Positions 28,867-36,761 of a stretch of DNA of 64,000 nucleotides are shown here, piece after piece. The position numbers were made by a program, and so were the translations under genes. The DNA lies in contig NZ_WPIN01000025.1 of NCBI RefSeq assembly GCF_009754945.1, positions 50,412 through 114,411 on the forward strand. Direction: 5' to 3'. The notes beneath the pieces are model-generated. The model saw only the letters and a list, made by a program, of their open reading frames with translations, had not been told where the DNA came from and did not search any database. This stretch comes from Spirosoma arboris. GTDB lineage: Bacteria; Bacteroidota; Bacteroidia; Cytophagales; Spirosomataceae. Positions within the stretch are counted from its first letter, which is position 1. Every line of letters starts with the position of its first letter.

Positions 28867-29289
28867 TTATGGGTTAAACCCCAATAAAGTCAGCGTTTTA
28901 CGATCAGCCTCTCCCTGATAATAGTTAGTTAAAACCTGCTGAAAGACAGACTCCGTGGGAACAGTCAGACTGAATAGGGTCATACACGATTTCAGTTTTA
29001 AATCGTCTGGACTACCCATTATTTGATGGGCCGTTTTCCCCTCAACATCTAGAAGCGCCTTTGAGATTTCAATCAGTCGACTACCCAGGATGGGATGGGC
29101 TAAGTAGCCCTTCGCTTCAGCTAAATCGGTAATGGCATAATATTGAGCCATTTGACTGAAGCCTAATCCGGCTAGTTGAGGGAAGATGTACCACATCCAA
29201 TGGGTTTGCTTACGGCCGTTACGGATTTCAACAAGTGCATGGGCATAGGAAGAAGCTTGCGCGTCGACAAATCGAGTTAAGTCATACAT
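28867..29289 (-). CDS. DUF1810 family protein
   Basis: A 140-residue protein that matches DUF1810 throughout: YDLTRFVDAQASSYAHALVEI, the diagnostic HWMWYIFPQLAGLG, YAITDLAEAKGYLAHPILGSRL and SPDDLKLKSCMTLF. Members are small cytoplasmic helical proteins with no defined role. The length is complete. It is transcribed toward the recombinase and away from the AT-rich operon. Confidence 0.9.
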   Translation of the reverse strand: MYDLTRFVDAQASSYAHALVEIRNGRKQTHWMWYIFPQLAGLGFSQMAQYYAITDLAEAKGYLAHPILGSRLIEISKALLDVEGKTAHQIMGSPDDLKLKSCMTLFSLTVPTESVFQQVLTNYYQGEADRKTLTLLGFNP

Positions 29290-29612
29290 GGATTAGTTAG
29301 CTGAGTGAGTTTGGGTAAGTAAACGCAGAGAGTGCTCCTTTGTTAGCAGCTACTCTCTTTTAAAGACCAATACTTATAGCTGTGTAGTGCATAAAAACAG
29401 CTTTGTAATCGAATCTATCGCAATAGACACAAAAGCATAAAATCATTATACTATCAGTTAATTCCTGTTGTTGGCCTGTTGACAACTGCTGCCATTCAAC
29501 CCTACCTACTGACTCCTAGCAACTTATGAAGGGAAAATTCAGACAATATTTGGTACTATCAAAACTATTTTTGAACTTTGACACAACAAATTTGTTGTGT
29601 CAATAAAGATAT
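29290..29612. other. Upstream region of the AT-rich operon
   Basis: No gene. It contains the divergent promoters of the DUF1810 gene and the eight-gene operon. The 26-bp palindrome at 29578-29603 is the only structure I see. Confidence 0.5.
29578..29603. promoter_or_regulatory. 26-bp perfect palindrome, probable operator of the eight-gene operon
   Basis: TTGACACAACAAA and its exact reverse complement TTTGTTGTGTCAA abut with no spacer. It ends 9 bp before the first start codon of the operon. An XRE-type DNA-binding protein is encoded by the second gene, so the simplest reading is autoregulation at this site. Cleavage or inactivation of the repressor by its own ImmA/IrrE protease part could release the operon. 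Confidence 0.7.
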
Positions 29613-30065
29613 ATGCTGCTTATGCTGACATTCGATACTAAAGGTATACTCCTGCCAGGTGTTCACTGGCTAACCTGGCAGGAGGTTTATAACAACTTCG
29701 GCTATAACCAGTATAGACGAAATTTATTATTCGGAATGATGATTGGTCTGAACTCTCTCAAGCAAGTAGGATGTCAGGAAGTATACATCGACGGTAGTTT
29801 CGCCACTCAAAAACAACTGCCGGGCGATTTCGACATATGCTATGAAGATTCAACGATGGATTTTGATCAACTCGAAATCATTGACCCCACGATACTGTCA
29901 TTTGAGAATTTACGAGCAGCGCAAAAAGGAAAATACGGTGGAGAATTTTTTCCAATGACAGCCGTGGCAGCTCCCCCAGACATTACATATTTTGAATTTT
30001 TTCAAATTGACAAAAATACAGGAGACCCAAAAGGTATTGTAGGTTTAAAACTGGCAACAACATGA
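29613..30065 (+). CDS. DUF6932-like nucleotidyltransferase-fold protein
   Basis: A 150-residue protein whose motif GSF followed by DFD twelve residues on (Gly61-Ser62 and Asp72-x-Asp74, in YIDGSFATQKQLPGDFD) is the classical active-site signature of minimal nucleotidyltransferases. The beginning LTFDTKGILLPGVHWLTW and end resemble the DUF6932 family. An ATG three codons later is an alternative start. Its stop overlaps the next start by four bases (ATGA), so the two are translationally coupled. The role may be that of an NTase-type toxin or antitoxin partner, or it may modify a nucleic acid or protein. Confidence 0.7.
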   Translation: MLLMLTFDTKGILLPGVHWLTWQEVYNNFGYNQYRRNLLFGMMIGLNSLKQVGCQEVYIDGSFATQKQLPGDFDICYEDSTMDFDQLEIIDPTILSFENLRAAQKGKYGGEFFPMTAVAAPPDITYFEFFQIDKNTGDPKGIVGLKLATT

Positions 30066-31516
30066 TTAAGAACGAACAACAATATCGGCTCACAAAAGCA
30101 CAAGCGACAAAATTCGCAAACGCTATTGACACCTACTCTAAAAGCGTAAGTAGGGATATGAATCCAATCAGAATTAAAGCGCACATGGATGCTCTTCGAA
30201 GTCAATACGAAGAATTAAATGGTGAAGTAGCAGAATACGAAAAATTAAAACAAGGAGAGGTTAAGTCGTTTGTCATAAACTCATTTGATGAGTTACCCAC
30301 TACTTTAATAAAGGCTAGAATAGCCTCCGGACTTAGCCAAAAAGACTTGGCAGATTTACTGGAGATAAAAGAGCAGCAAATTCAAAGGTACGAAGCTAAT
30401 TCCTACGCAGGTGCTAGTTTTGAACGTTTGAAAGAAACGATAAAAGCCCTAAAACTTACCGTAAAAGAGCATGTATTTGTTTCTGAGGAAGTAATATCAA
30501 GAGCAAACTTTTTCAAAAACTTAGCTGATCTAGGCTTTAAAAAAGATGTTGTACTCAAAAGGTTAATTCCCAAAAAAATTGCAGCTTATTTAGATGGTTC
30601 AATGGCAGTCAATGAAGTAGATACGTTACCATACGTGTTACAAGCAGCCTCGATTGTTAGTAAGATATTCAATATTAATTCAGAAAGTCTATTAAGCAAA
30701 AATTCGTTAGAAATAGACTTATCATCAGCCTATTCAACAAGATTTAAAAAGCCGAAGGATGCTGATATAAAAAAGATAGCTCCTTACACGATTTATGCTC
30801 AAGTATTAGCCTTAACCTTACTCGAAGCATGCAAACATATTGAAGCAAAAACAATTCCTACTGATGTCAAAGATTTTCGTAATCAAGTAATTGAAAACTA
30901 TGGTTCGATCTCTTTCGAAACAGCATTAAAATACACATGGAGTCTGGGTATTCCAGTATTACCACTTGATGATTCAAAGAATTTTCATGGAGCATGTTGG
31001 CGCGTTAAGGGAAGAAATGTAATTGTGCTAAAACAGAAAACTAAATCTTCAGTAAGATGGCTTTTTGATCTTATTCATGAGGTTAGGCATGCATCTCAAC
31101 ACATTGAAAGCCCTACACTAGACATAATTGAGGGAGAAGATGACTTCAGTAAAGAGATGGCTCGTTCGATTGATGAAAAAGATGCGAATATATTCGCAGG
31201 TCAGGTAATACTCAATTGCAAAGCAAATGATCTATCTCAAAGGGTTATCAAAGAAGCAAATGGAAAAGTTGAGTTGTTGAAAAAAGTAACTCAGCAGGTT
31301 GCTCATGAAGAAGATGTTGAAGTAGGTGCATTGGCAAATTACATTGCCTTTAGGTTGATGGCTGAACAAGGCTTTAATTGGTGGGGGAACGCCACTAATC
31401 TTCAGCCTGAAGATGGTTCACATTGGATTGTGGCAAAGCAACTGCTATTTAAAAATGTCAACCTAAATGAACTGCCAGAAACAGAAAAAGAATTATTAAT
31501 AAATGCTTTAGAATAA
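30062..31516 (+). CDS. XRE regulator fused to ImmA/IrrE-type metallopeptidase domain
   Basis: A 484-residue protein. Residues ~1-70 form a helical leader, ~80-132 an XRE helix-turn-helix (KARIASGLSQKDLADLLEIKEQQIQRYEA), then a middle domain, and ~310-400 an ImmA/IrrE-like zinc peptidase with HEVRH (His339, Glu340, His343) and the third-ligand helix EKDANIFAGQVIL. Such proteins repress their own operon and cut repressors or sense damage. It is coupled to the NTase gene before it and probably binds the palindrome just upstream. AT-rich like the whole operon. Confidence 0.85.
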   Translation: MIKNEQQYRLTKAQATKFANAIDTYSKSVSRDMNPIRIKAHMDALRSQYEELNGEVAEYEKLKQGEVKSFVINSFDELPTTLIKARIASGLSQKDLADLLEIKEQQIQRYEANSYAGASFERLKETIKALKLTVKEHVFVSEEVISRANFFKNLADLGFKKDVVLKRLIPKKIAAYLDGSMAVNEVDTLPYVLQAASIVSKIFNINSESLLSKNSLEIDLSSAYSTRFKKPKDADIKKIAPYTIYAQVLALTLLEACKHIEAKTIPTDVKDFRNQVIENYGSISFETALKYTWSLGIPVLPLDDSKNFHGACWRVKGRNVIVLKQKTKSSVRWLFDLIHEVRHASQHIESPTLDIIEGEDDFSKEMARSIDEKDANIFAGQVILNCKANDLSQRVIKEANGKVELLKKVTQQVAHEEDVEVGALANYIAFRLMAEQGFNWWGNATNLQPEDGSHWIVAKQLLFKNVNLNELPETEKELLINALE

Positions 31517-31544
31517 TGTAGACAATAAAAAACAATTTAAAGCC

Positions 31545-32144
31545 ATGGAAACTCTAGATTTTGGGGAGCCTTTACCAAAGGTAAAATGCACGGATACCAA
31601 ATGTGACGAAGACAAACACTGTTTTCGTCAGAAGCGTGCTAATCCGAAAAAACTTGAAGGAGGAAAATGCCATGCATGTGAAGCTGACTTAGTAGACTGG
31701 GAACGAGTCCACCAAAGAGACATCAATGATGTGGAAGCTACCTTTCAGTTTATGAAAAAGGAGTTTATAAGACATCATTTTTGGAATATAGAGCTTGACA
31801 AAGGACTCGTAGAAAAAAATACCATTAAGGGGAGAGATAAGCTAGAAAAGCAAGTGGTTAGTCGTTTAAAATCTTCAGTAAAATGTGCTGGCGATAAGAA
31901 CGCTTGGGACGGAAGACAAACGCCAATAAAAAAGAAACATCTAATCTATTTTGCTCAACATGCCACAGCTACTTGCTGTCGAAAATGTATTAAGTACTGG
32001 CATGGTATTCCCTATGATCGCGAATTGAGTGAGGAGGAGATCGAGTATCTAAAAAATCTCATAATGAGATATATTGAGGATAGGATACCACTTCCAAAAG
32101 AGAAGAAGGATGAAAAGCAGACTTCTTTGACATTTGACAAATAA
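31545..32144 (+). CDS. Zinc-binding DUF4186-like protein
   Basis: A 199-residue protein with Cys pairs at the beginning (CTDTKC, then CHAC after GGK) and at the end the motif HATATCCRKCIKYWHGIP, which I associate with DUF4186. These Cys and His residues suggest structural zinc. The last third, with RELSEEEIEYLKNLIMRYIEDR, also fits that family. Its role is unknown. The N-terminal extension with an extra Cys cluster appears to be added to the usual DUF4186 core. It is the third gene of the operon, 28 bases after the XRE-ImmA gene. Confidence 0.6.
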   Translation: METLDFGEPLPKVKCTDTKCDEDKHCFRQKRANPKKLEGGKCHACEADLVDWERVHQRDINDVEATFQFMKKEFIRHHFWNIELDKGLVEKNTIKGRDKLEKQVVSRLKSSVKCAGDKNAWDGRQTPIKKKHLIYFAQHATATCCRKCIKYWHGIPYDRELSEEEIEYLKNLIMRYIEDRIPLPKEKKDEKQTSLTFDK

Positions 32145-32174
32145 AGTTAAACTTATTAAAATCAAATTCGCACC

Positions 32175-32915
32175 ATGATCGCAGTAATTAGTAAAGCCGA
32201 AATCGTTGACAGAATAGAAAAGCAAGAGTTAATTAAGGGCGCAAGAAAAAAAGGTAGTTCGTTTGATGTGGAAAATACCAGCTATGATCTCATGGCTGGT
32301 ATAGCCATATGTAAGAGGACTGATGAAAAGTTATTCGAGGAGAGAATAGGCGATCATAGATATGATCCTTCAAATCGTAAACAGCCTACAGTCACTCTTA
32401 AACCAGGACAGATGATGTTCGTAGTGACACATGAAGAAATAAAGATGCCTATAGACTTGTGTGGAACAGTGTATTCACGCAACAGCCTTGCGTTAAAAGG
32501 TATATTAGCTTTAAACGCTGGTCACATAGATCCTGGCTACGAAGGACCTATATCAATAAAACTGATTAACCTTAGTTCTGTCGATTATACGTTAGTACTC
32601 GGTGAACCAATTTACACGATTGTTTTCACCAGGGTTGACAGTCAAGCCGATAATACGATCATGACAAGAAGAATTACGCATGAGGAAATGATAAGTAAAA
32701 TTATAACCGCAACCAATATAAGTCTCAGCAATGTACTTTATGATTTGGCCTTACTTACTGACTTTGTAAAAAAGGATGAGTTTGGTAAGTACTTCGTGCG
32801 TTGGTTGCTAAAATCTTTTTGGAGAGTAGCTGCCTTAGGTTTCAGTATTGTCACTGCTTTATTGGCCCTATCTGTATCCATCATTAAGCTTTTAGAATTT
32901 TTTAAAATAATCTAA
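32175..32915 (+). CDS. dCTP deaminase/dUTPase-fold protein with C-terminal membrane segment
   Basis: A 246-residue protein whose first ~160 residues follow the dCTP deaminase/dUTPase fold: SYDLMAG, LKPGQMMFVVTHEEIKMP, YSRNSLALKGILALNAGHIDPGYEGPI, and IYTIVFTRV. Compared with E. coli Dcd, the catalytic trio Ser111, Arg115 and Glu138 aligns with Asn, Leu and Lys, so ordinary dCTP deamination is unlikely. The SLALKG and HIDPGY pieces resemble dUTPase motifs and retain the Asp. Residues ~215-246 form a membrane helix (WRVAALGFSIVTALLALSVSII). It may hydrolyse or bind a nucleotide at the membrane. It is four bases before the radical SAM gene. Confidence 0.8.
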   Translation: MIAVISKAEIVDRIEKQELIKGARKKGSSFDVENTSYDLMAGIAICKRTDEKLFEERIGDHRYDPSNRKQPTVTLKPGQMMFVVTHEEIKMPIDLCGTVYSRNSLALKGILALNAGHIDPGYEGPISIKLINLSSVDYTLVLGEPIYTIVFTRVDSQADNTIMTRRITHEEMISKIITATNISLSNVLYDLALLTDFVKKDEFGKYFVRWLLKSFWRVAALGFSIVTALLALSVSIIKLLEFFKII

Positions 32916-32919
32916 GCCA

Positions 32920-33927
32920 ATGGAGACTAAATATATTGATACAGAAAAATTCTCTCAAAAATTAAGAAGTAAGGGAATAGATTTAGACAGTAAAAAAATA
33001 CTAATGTCTAATTTCAAAGAAACGAAACAAAATAAAGACTTAACCTTACCATCAAATTGCAATGGCTTTGGAAGAATTCATCATTTTAAAAGCAAAGGTA
33101 TGAATGGATTTCCATTAAATCCTCTACCAATCGTACCTGCTGAAAAATACTTGCAAAGGCCACTGGGTGAAGTGGTGAAAGTCCAAGTTTTTCAAAATGC
33201 TATCTGTAGTTGGAGGTGCTGGTACTGTTACGTAGATTTTAGCTTACTTAGCGGCGATCCTAAGCATTCATCATTTATGACAGCCGATGAACTAATTGAT
33301 TTGTATTTGAAAGAAGAAGAGAGATGCTTGATAATCGATTTATCTGGGGGGCAACCAGATCTTGTACCAGAGTTGTCATTATGGTTCGCTGATGCACTAC
33401 ATAAAAGAGGAATGAGCCGGGATATTTTTCTGTGGTCAGATGACAATCTTAGCAATGACTACTTATGGAGGTACTTAAGCAAAGAAGAATTACATCGATT
33501 AGCATCGTACCAAAATTACAGCCGTGTTGGCTGCTTTAAGGGATTTGATAAAAAATCGTTCTCGTTTAACACAAAAGCTGAACCTGAACTTTTTCACACT
33601 CAGTTCCAACTAATGAACCGGCTAATTAAAGAAGGATTTGATGTTTATGGGTATATAACTTTAACTTCTCCAGACGATTCAAATTTAAAAAATAAAATAG
33701 CTGACTTAATTGATATAATCCAGAATAGTGTACATCCACTATTCCCACTGAGAACTGTTCCATTACAAATATTTAAATTTACACCTACTGCTTCAAGAAT
33801 GAACAGTGAACATGAGCGTTCAATTGAAATTCAGAAAGAAGCTGTACTTGCCTGGAATGAAGAAATTTCTAAACGTTATTCAGTAACTGTGTCAACAAAA
33901 AAAATTGTAGATCATATAATCAATTGA
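32920..33927 (+). CDS. Radical SAM enzyme
   Basis: A 335-residue enzyme with the CxxxCxxC iron-sulfur motif in AICSWRCWYCYVD (Cys96, Cys100, Cys103), followed by a GGQPDL-type SAM-binding segment (IIDLSGGQPDLVPEL) and a barrel with YGYITLTSPDD. There is no SPASM or methylthiotransferase domain. The subgroup is not recognised. It is not a clear viperin or QueE by eye. In this operon, between a dNTP-fold protein and a methyltransferase-like protein, a nucleotide or base modification role is attractive but is inference. Only three bases separate it from the next gene. Confidence 0.85.
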   Translation: METKYIDTEKFSQKLRSKGIDLDSKKILMSNFKETKQNKDLTLPSNCNGFGRIHHFKSKGMNGFPLNPLPIVPAEKYLQRPLGEVVKVQVFQNAICSWRCWYCYVDFSLLSGDPKHSSFMTADELIDLYLKEEERCLIIDLSGGQPDLVPELSLWFADALHKRGMSRDIFLWSDDNLSNDYLWRYLSKEELHRLASYQNYSRVGCFKGFDKKSFSFNTKAEPELFHTQFQLMNRLIKEGFDVYGYITLTSPDDSNLKNKIADLIDIIQNSVHPLFPLRTVPLQIFKFTPTASRMNSEHERSIEIQKEAVLAWNEEISKRYSVTVSTKKIVDHIIN

Positions 33928-33930
33928 TAT

Positions 33931-35115
33931 ATGGCTATTGAGGATGTAGATCATGCTTATGAAAAAGAACTCGAACTTCATCTAAAATCCGTTTTGAAGT
34001 TTGAGCCTCAGATATTGTTTAGCCTTCATGATATTATTTTAAAAGCTAAAGGTGCTTATCCTTCATTAGTTAAAAAAATTCTCGATAGAGAACATATTCC
34101 TTATGTAATTGATAAAGCGGAATTAAAACAACAAAATTATTCTACTATATTTTCAGCGGCCCATCCAGCAGATTACGATTGGCGATTTACAGATGAATCT
34201 GTCAAAAACATAGTTGAACAATTGAAATCGTTAATATCAGGTGGTGACTCGATTGCCTTATTTGGTGTTGAAAGTTTATATAAATATTGCATATTAAATA
34301 ATCTAAAAGCTGTTCTCTTCAATAAAAGTAAGTCCCTATTAAATGACTTAAAGAAGACAGGTTATAATGATGGATTAGTTGAACATGACCTATTTTATAG
34401 TTTAAATAAGTATAATAACTATTTTAAAGTTGTCATTGCAGATCCCCCATGGTATCAAGAATTTTACACTGCATTTATAGCCCGCAGTGCTGAAATGCTT
34501 TTACCTGGGGGATATTTATTTCTTAGTGTATTACCAGTTTACACCCGACCCACTGCTGCTAATGACAGGGATATAATTAAATCATTACTCCTTAATTTGG
34601 GGTTTACATTAATTAAGGAATATAATTCATTTTTTAGATATGAAACGCCTTCATTTGAAAATTTGTCTTTAAAGGAAGAAGGAATTAATCTAACTGAGTG
34701 GCGAACGGGTGATCTATGGATTTTTCAAAGGAATGAAAATCTTATAGTAAATATTCAAACGCCTAAACCAGAAAATGAGCCTGATTGGGTAGAGTTTATA
34801 ATTAGGGATAAAAAGATAAAAGTAAGAAAAAATCATCAGAGTAAAAATAGTATTTTTTTTTATGAGCACGTCAGCCCTACTAGTAAAGTTCTAGCAGATG
34901 TTTCAAGACGTTCACCACTAAGAAGTTTTATAGATGTTTGGACATCAGACAATTATGCATTTAAAGTGTCAAGAACATCCCCTTTGATTGAATGTCTGCT
35001 TATATTTGAACAATCCAATTCACTTGACCAAGTGAAGATTTTTTTAGCAAAGAAGGAAAATGTCACTCAAGAAGAAGCGAAAAATTTACTTAATTTCTTA
35101 AATTTGCTTTTATAA
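33931..35115 (+). CDS. Methyltransferase-like protein with a DPPW motif
   Basis: A 394-residue protein. A weakly conserved SAM-site region (SIALFGVESLYKYC near residue 110) precedes VVIADPPWYQEFY, in which DPPW (171-174) is the catalytic motif of N6-adenine and related amino-methyltransferases. The following MLLPGGYLFLSVLP fits the Rossmann strand order. The first ~100 residues are an extra helical domain and the last ~120 are unrecognised. Family members transfer a methyl or similar group to an amino group of DNA, RNA or a small molecule. The substrate here is unknown. The degenerate motif I leaves some doubt about SAM binding. Confidence 0.65.
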   Translation: MAIEDVDHAYEKELELHLKSVLKFEPQILFSLHDIILKAKGAYPSLVKKILDREHIPYVIDKAELKQQNYSTIFSAAHPADYDWRFTDESVKNIVEQLKSLISGGDSIALFGVESLYKYCILNNLKAVLFNKSKSLLNDLKKTGYNDGLVEHDLFYSLNKYNNYFKVVIADPPWYQEFYTAFIARSAEMLLPGGYLFLSVLPVYTRPTAANDRDIIKSLLLNLGFTLIKEYNSFFRYETPSFENLSLKEEGINLTEWRTGDLWIFQRNENLIVNIQTPKPENEPDWVEFIIRDKKIKVRKNHQSKNSIFFYEHVSPTSKVLADVSRRSPLRSFIDVWTSDNYAFKVSRTSPLIECLLIFEQSNSLDQVKIFLAKKENVTQEEAKNLLNFLNLLL

Positions 35116-35128
35116 ATTCATAAATAGC

Positions 35129-35683
35129 ATGGTTAGAATTGAGTATTCTCCTAAGGACAAAAACAAATGGTTAGATGCGTTACTCAACAATATAGAGTCA
35201 CAAATCTCCTCTAATAACTTGCGGAATGAAGACTTAATAAAAGACATACTTTCTTTAAGAGTAAGTTTACATTTAGGGGTTTTTGTTGAACCTTATCTTC
35301 AATTAATATTAGATAGAAAAAAAACGCTTGAATCAAGATTTTCTGTAAACAAAGTATCCCCATATCGTCAAGTTTTTAAGGACGACATTTTACTACTAAA
35401 ACGTTCAGGAGGTCCAATAATAGGAATTTGTCAAATTGATGAATCTTGGTCATATGTTTTAAATCCAGATTTATGGGAGGAAATTAAAGAAACTCATCAT
35501 AAAGCCCTTTGTATTCAGGGGCCAGACTTTTGGATTCAAAAGAGAAAATCAAATTACGCTACTTTAATGAAGTTAAAAAACATTGAGCTTTTGGATAGCC
35601 CTATAAATTTTGTTAAAAGTGACCGTCGTGGTTGGATTAATTTATTACCACGTGATCACAAACAAACAATTAAATTATTTTAA
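35129..35683 (+). CDS. ASCH-domain protein
   Basis: A 184-residue protein. After a helical N terminus, the segment LGVFVEPYLQLILDRKKTLESR, then FKDDILLLKRSGGPIIGIC, has the ASCH (PUA-like) pattern: EPY-hhl-dgkKt-E-R and a beta strand with a small-residue turn. ASCH domains bind RNA or modified bases. A conserved late segment SDRRGWINLLPR follows. In this operon it could recognise the product of the modifying enzymes. Its stop and the next start share bases (TAATG), so translation is coupled. Confidence 0.7.
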   Translation: MVRIEYSPKDKNKWLDALLNNIESQISSNNLRNEDLIKDILSLRVSLHLGVFVEPYLQLILDRKKTLESRFSVNKVSPYRQVFKDDILLLKRSGGPIIGICQIDESWSYVLNPDLWEEIKETHHKALCIQGPDFWIQKRKSNYATLMKLKNIELLDSPINFVKSDRRGWINLLPRDHKQTIKLF

Positions 35684-36234
35684 TGAACGTAATTATAGCA
35701 CTTTCTGGGCAAATTGGTAGTGGAAAAACTTCAATTTCAAACGGTCTCGCTCAATTACTAAATTGGGATATCGTAAGTTTTGGAAATTACATTAGAAAAA
35801 TAGCTTTGTCAAAGCAAATTGATATAACAAGAGAAAACTTACAGAATCTTGGCGAATCATTAGTTAGAGAAAATCCAGAGTCTTTCTGTTATTCCGTCTT
35901 AGAGCAAGAAAATAATTGGAAAAATAAATCATTTATTATTGAGGGAGTAAGGCATGAAATCGTATTAGATAAACTGATAAATATTGTTGTTCCTTCAACA
36001 CTTTATCACATACATTTACTCGTTTCGAACATTGAAAGGGAAAGGCGAGTTATTTTGAGAGGTAATTTAAGTGATGACCTTAAGTCAATGCACATGCATC
36101 CTTCAGAAGCAGACGTTCATCAATTACTTTTCGATAGAGCAAATTTTATTGTAGATACAACGAATTTATCAGTTGAAGAAACATGTAGTAATATCTTTTC
36201 ACATTTGAAAGCTAATAAAATAGCCCTATTATGA
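35683..36234 (+). CDS. P-loop nucleotide kinase-like protein
   Basis: A 183-residue P-loop protein with Walker A GQIGSGKTS (residues 8-16), the opening MNVIIALSGQIGSGKT, an LQNLGESLVRENPESF segment and a late RANFIVDTTNLSVEE as in dephospho-CoA kinase and dNMP kinase relatives. This fits a small-molecule kinase for a nucleotide or nucleoside. Together with the dCTP deaminase/dUTPase-fold and radical SAM genes, it suggests handling of a modified nucleotide. It is the last gene of the operon. Confidence 0.75.
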   Translation: MNVIIALSGQIGSGKTSISNGLAQLLNWDIVSFGNYIRKIALSKQIDITRENLQNLGESLVRENPESFCYSVLEQENNWKNKSFIIEGVRHEIVLDKLINIVVPSTLYHIHLLVSNIERERRVILRGNLSDDLKSMHMHPSEADVHQLLFDRANFIVDTTNLSVEETCSNIFSHLKANKIALL

Positions 36235-36761
36235 AGGTTTAATTCTAGGCTTTGATACTATCATTTGATGATTGCGAGACGAACGAAAGTGGTGTTCAGT
36301 TATTGGAATAGATTAAAACCGTTTCACTAAATTACTTCTTTTGGTGGAGCAATCTTATCAACTCATCAATCACTAACCACTGTATTGGAATAAAAAATAC
36401 ATTTAGCTATTGAGCAAGCTCGCAAGCGATTAGTTTGCCCACCAGATGAGGAGTAGATCATGCAAAAGCAATTGTTAATTGGGGTATCGAGCTGAGTATG
36501 AAAGTTGCAATTACGATAAAATTCGTTCAGAAAAAGCGTGTAGAGAGTCCAGTCCATGAACTACTAAAGTGAACGGATTTTTTGAACTCAAAAAGGGTAT
36601 TTCCAGCCCCTTCCCTCCTATCTGACCACCGTTCAGAAAAACGTCCAATTCGAATCGGATAATCTGCCACTGTATCGTCCGGTTGACAACACACAATATG
36701 AGGCTCTTTTGCTGGGCTATCGAACTAGTCATCAGTTAACAAGGGATAGCTAACTATTCCT
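36235..36761. other. Right boundary of the AT-rich operon, no supported gene
   Basis: About 530 bases where composition returns to that of the surrounding DNA. Short frames exist on both strands, including a plus-strand piece ending near 36732 that may be the tail of a lost gene, but nothing is recognised. A junction of the transferred segment probably lies here. Confidence 0.4.

Noticed and set aside
32920..33927. Prokaryotic viperin considered for the radical SAM gene
   Set aside because: The sequence around the Cys motif (ICSWRCWYCYVD) and the rest do not match the viperin pattern as I know it. The nearby nucleotide kinase keeps the idea open but unsupported.
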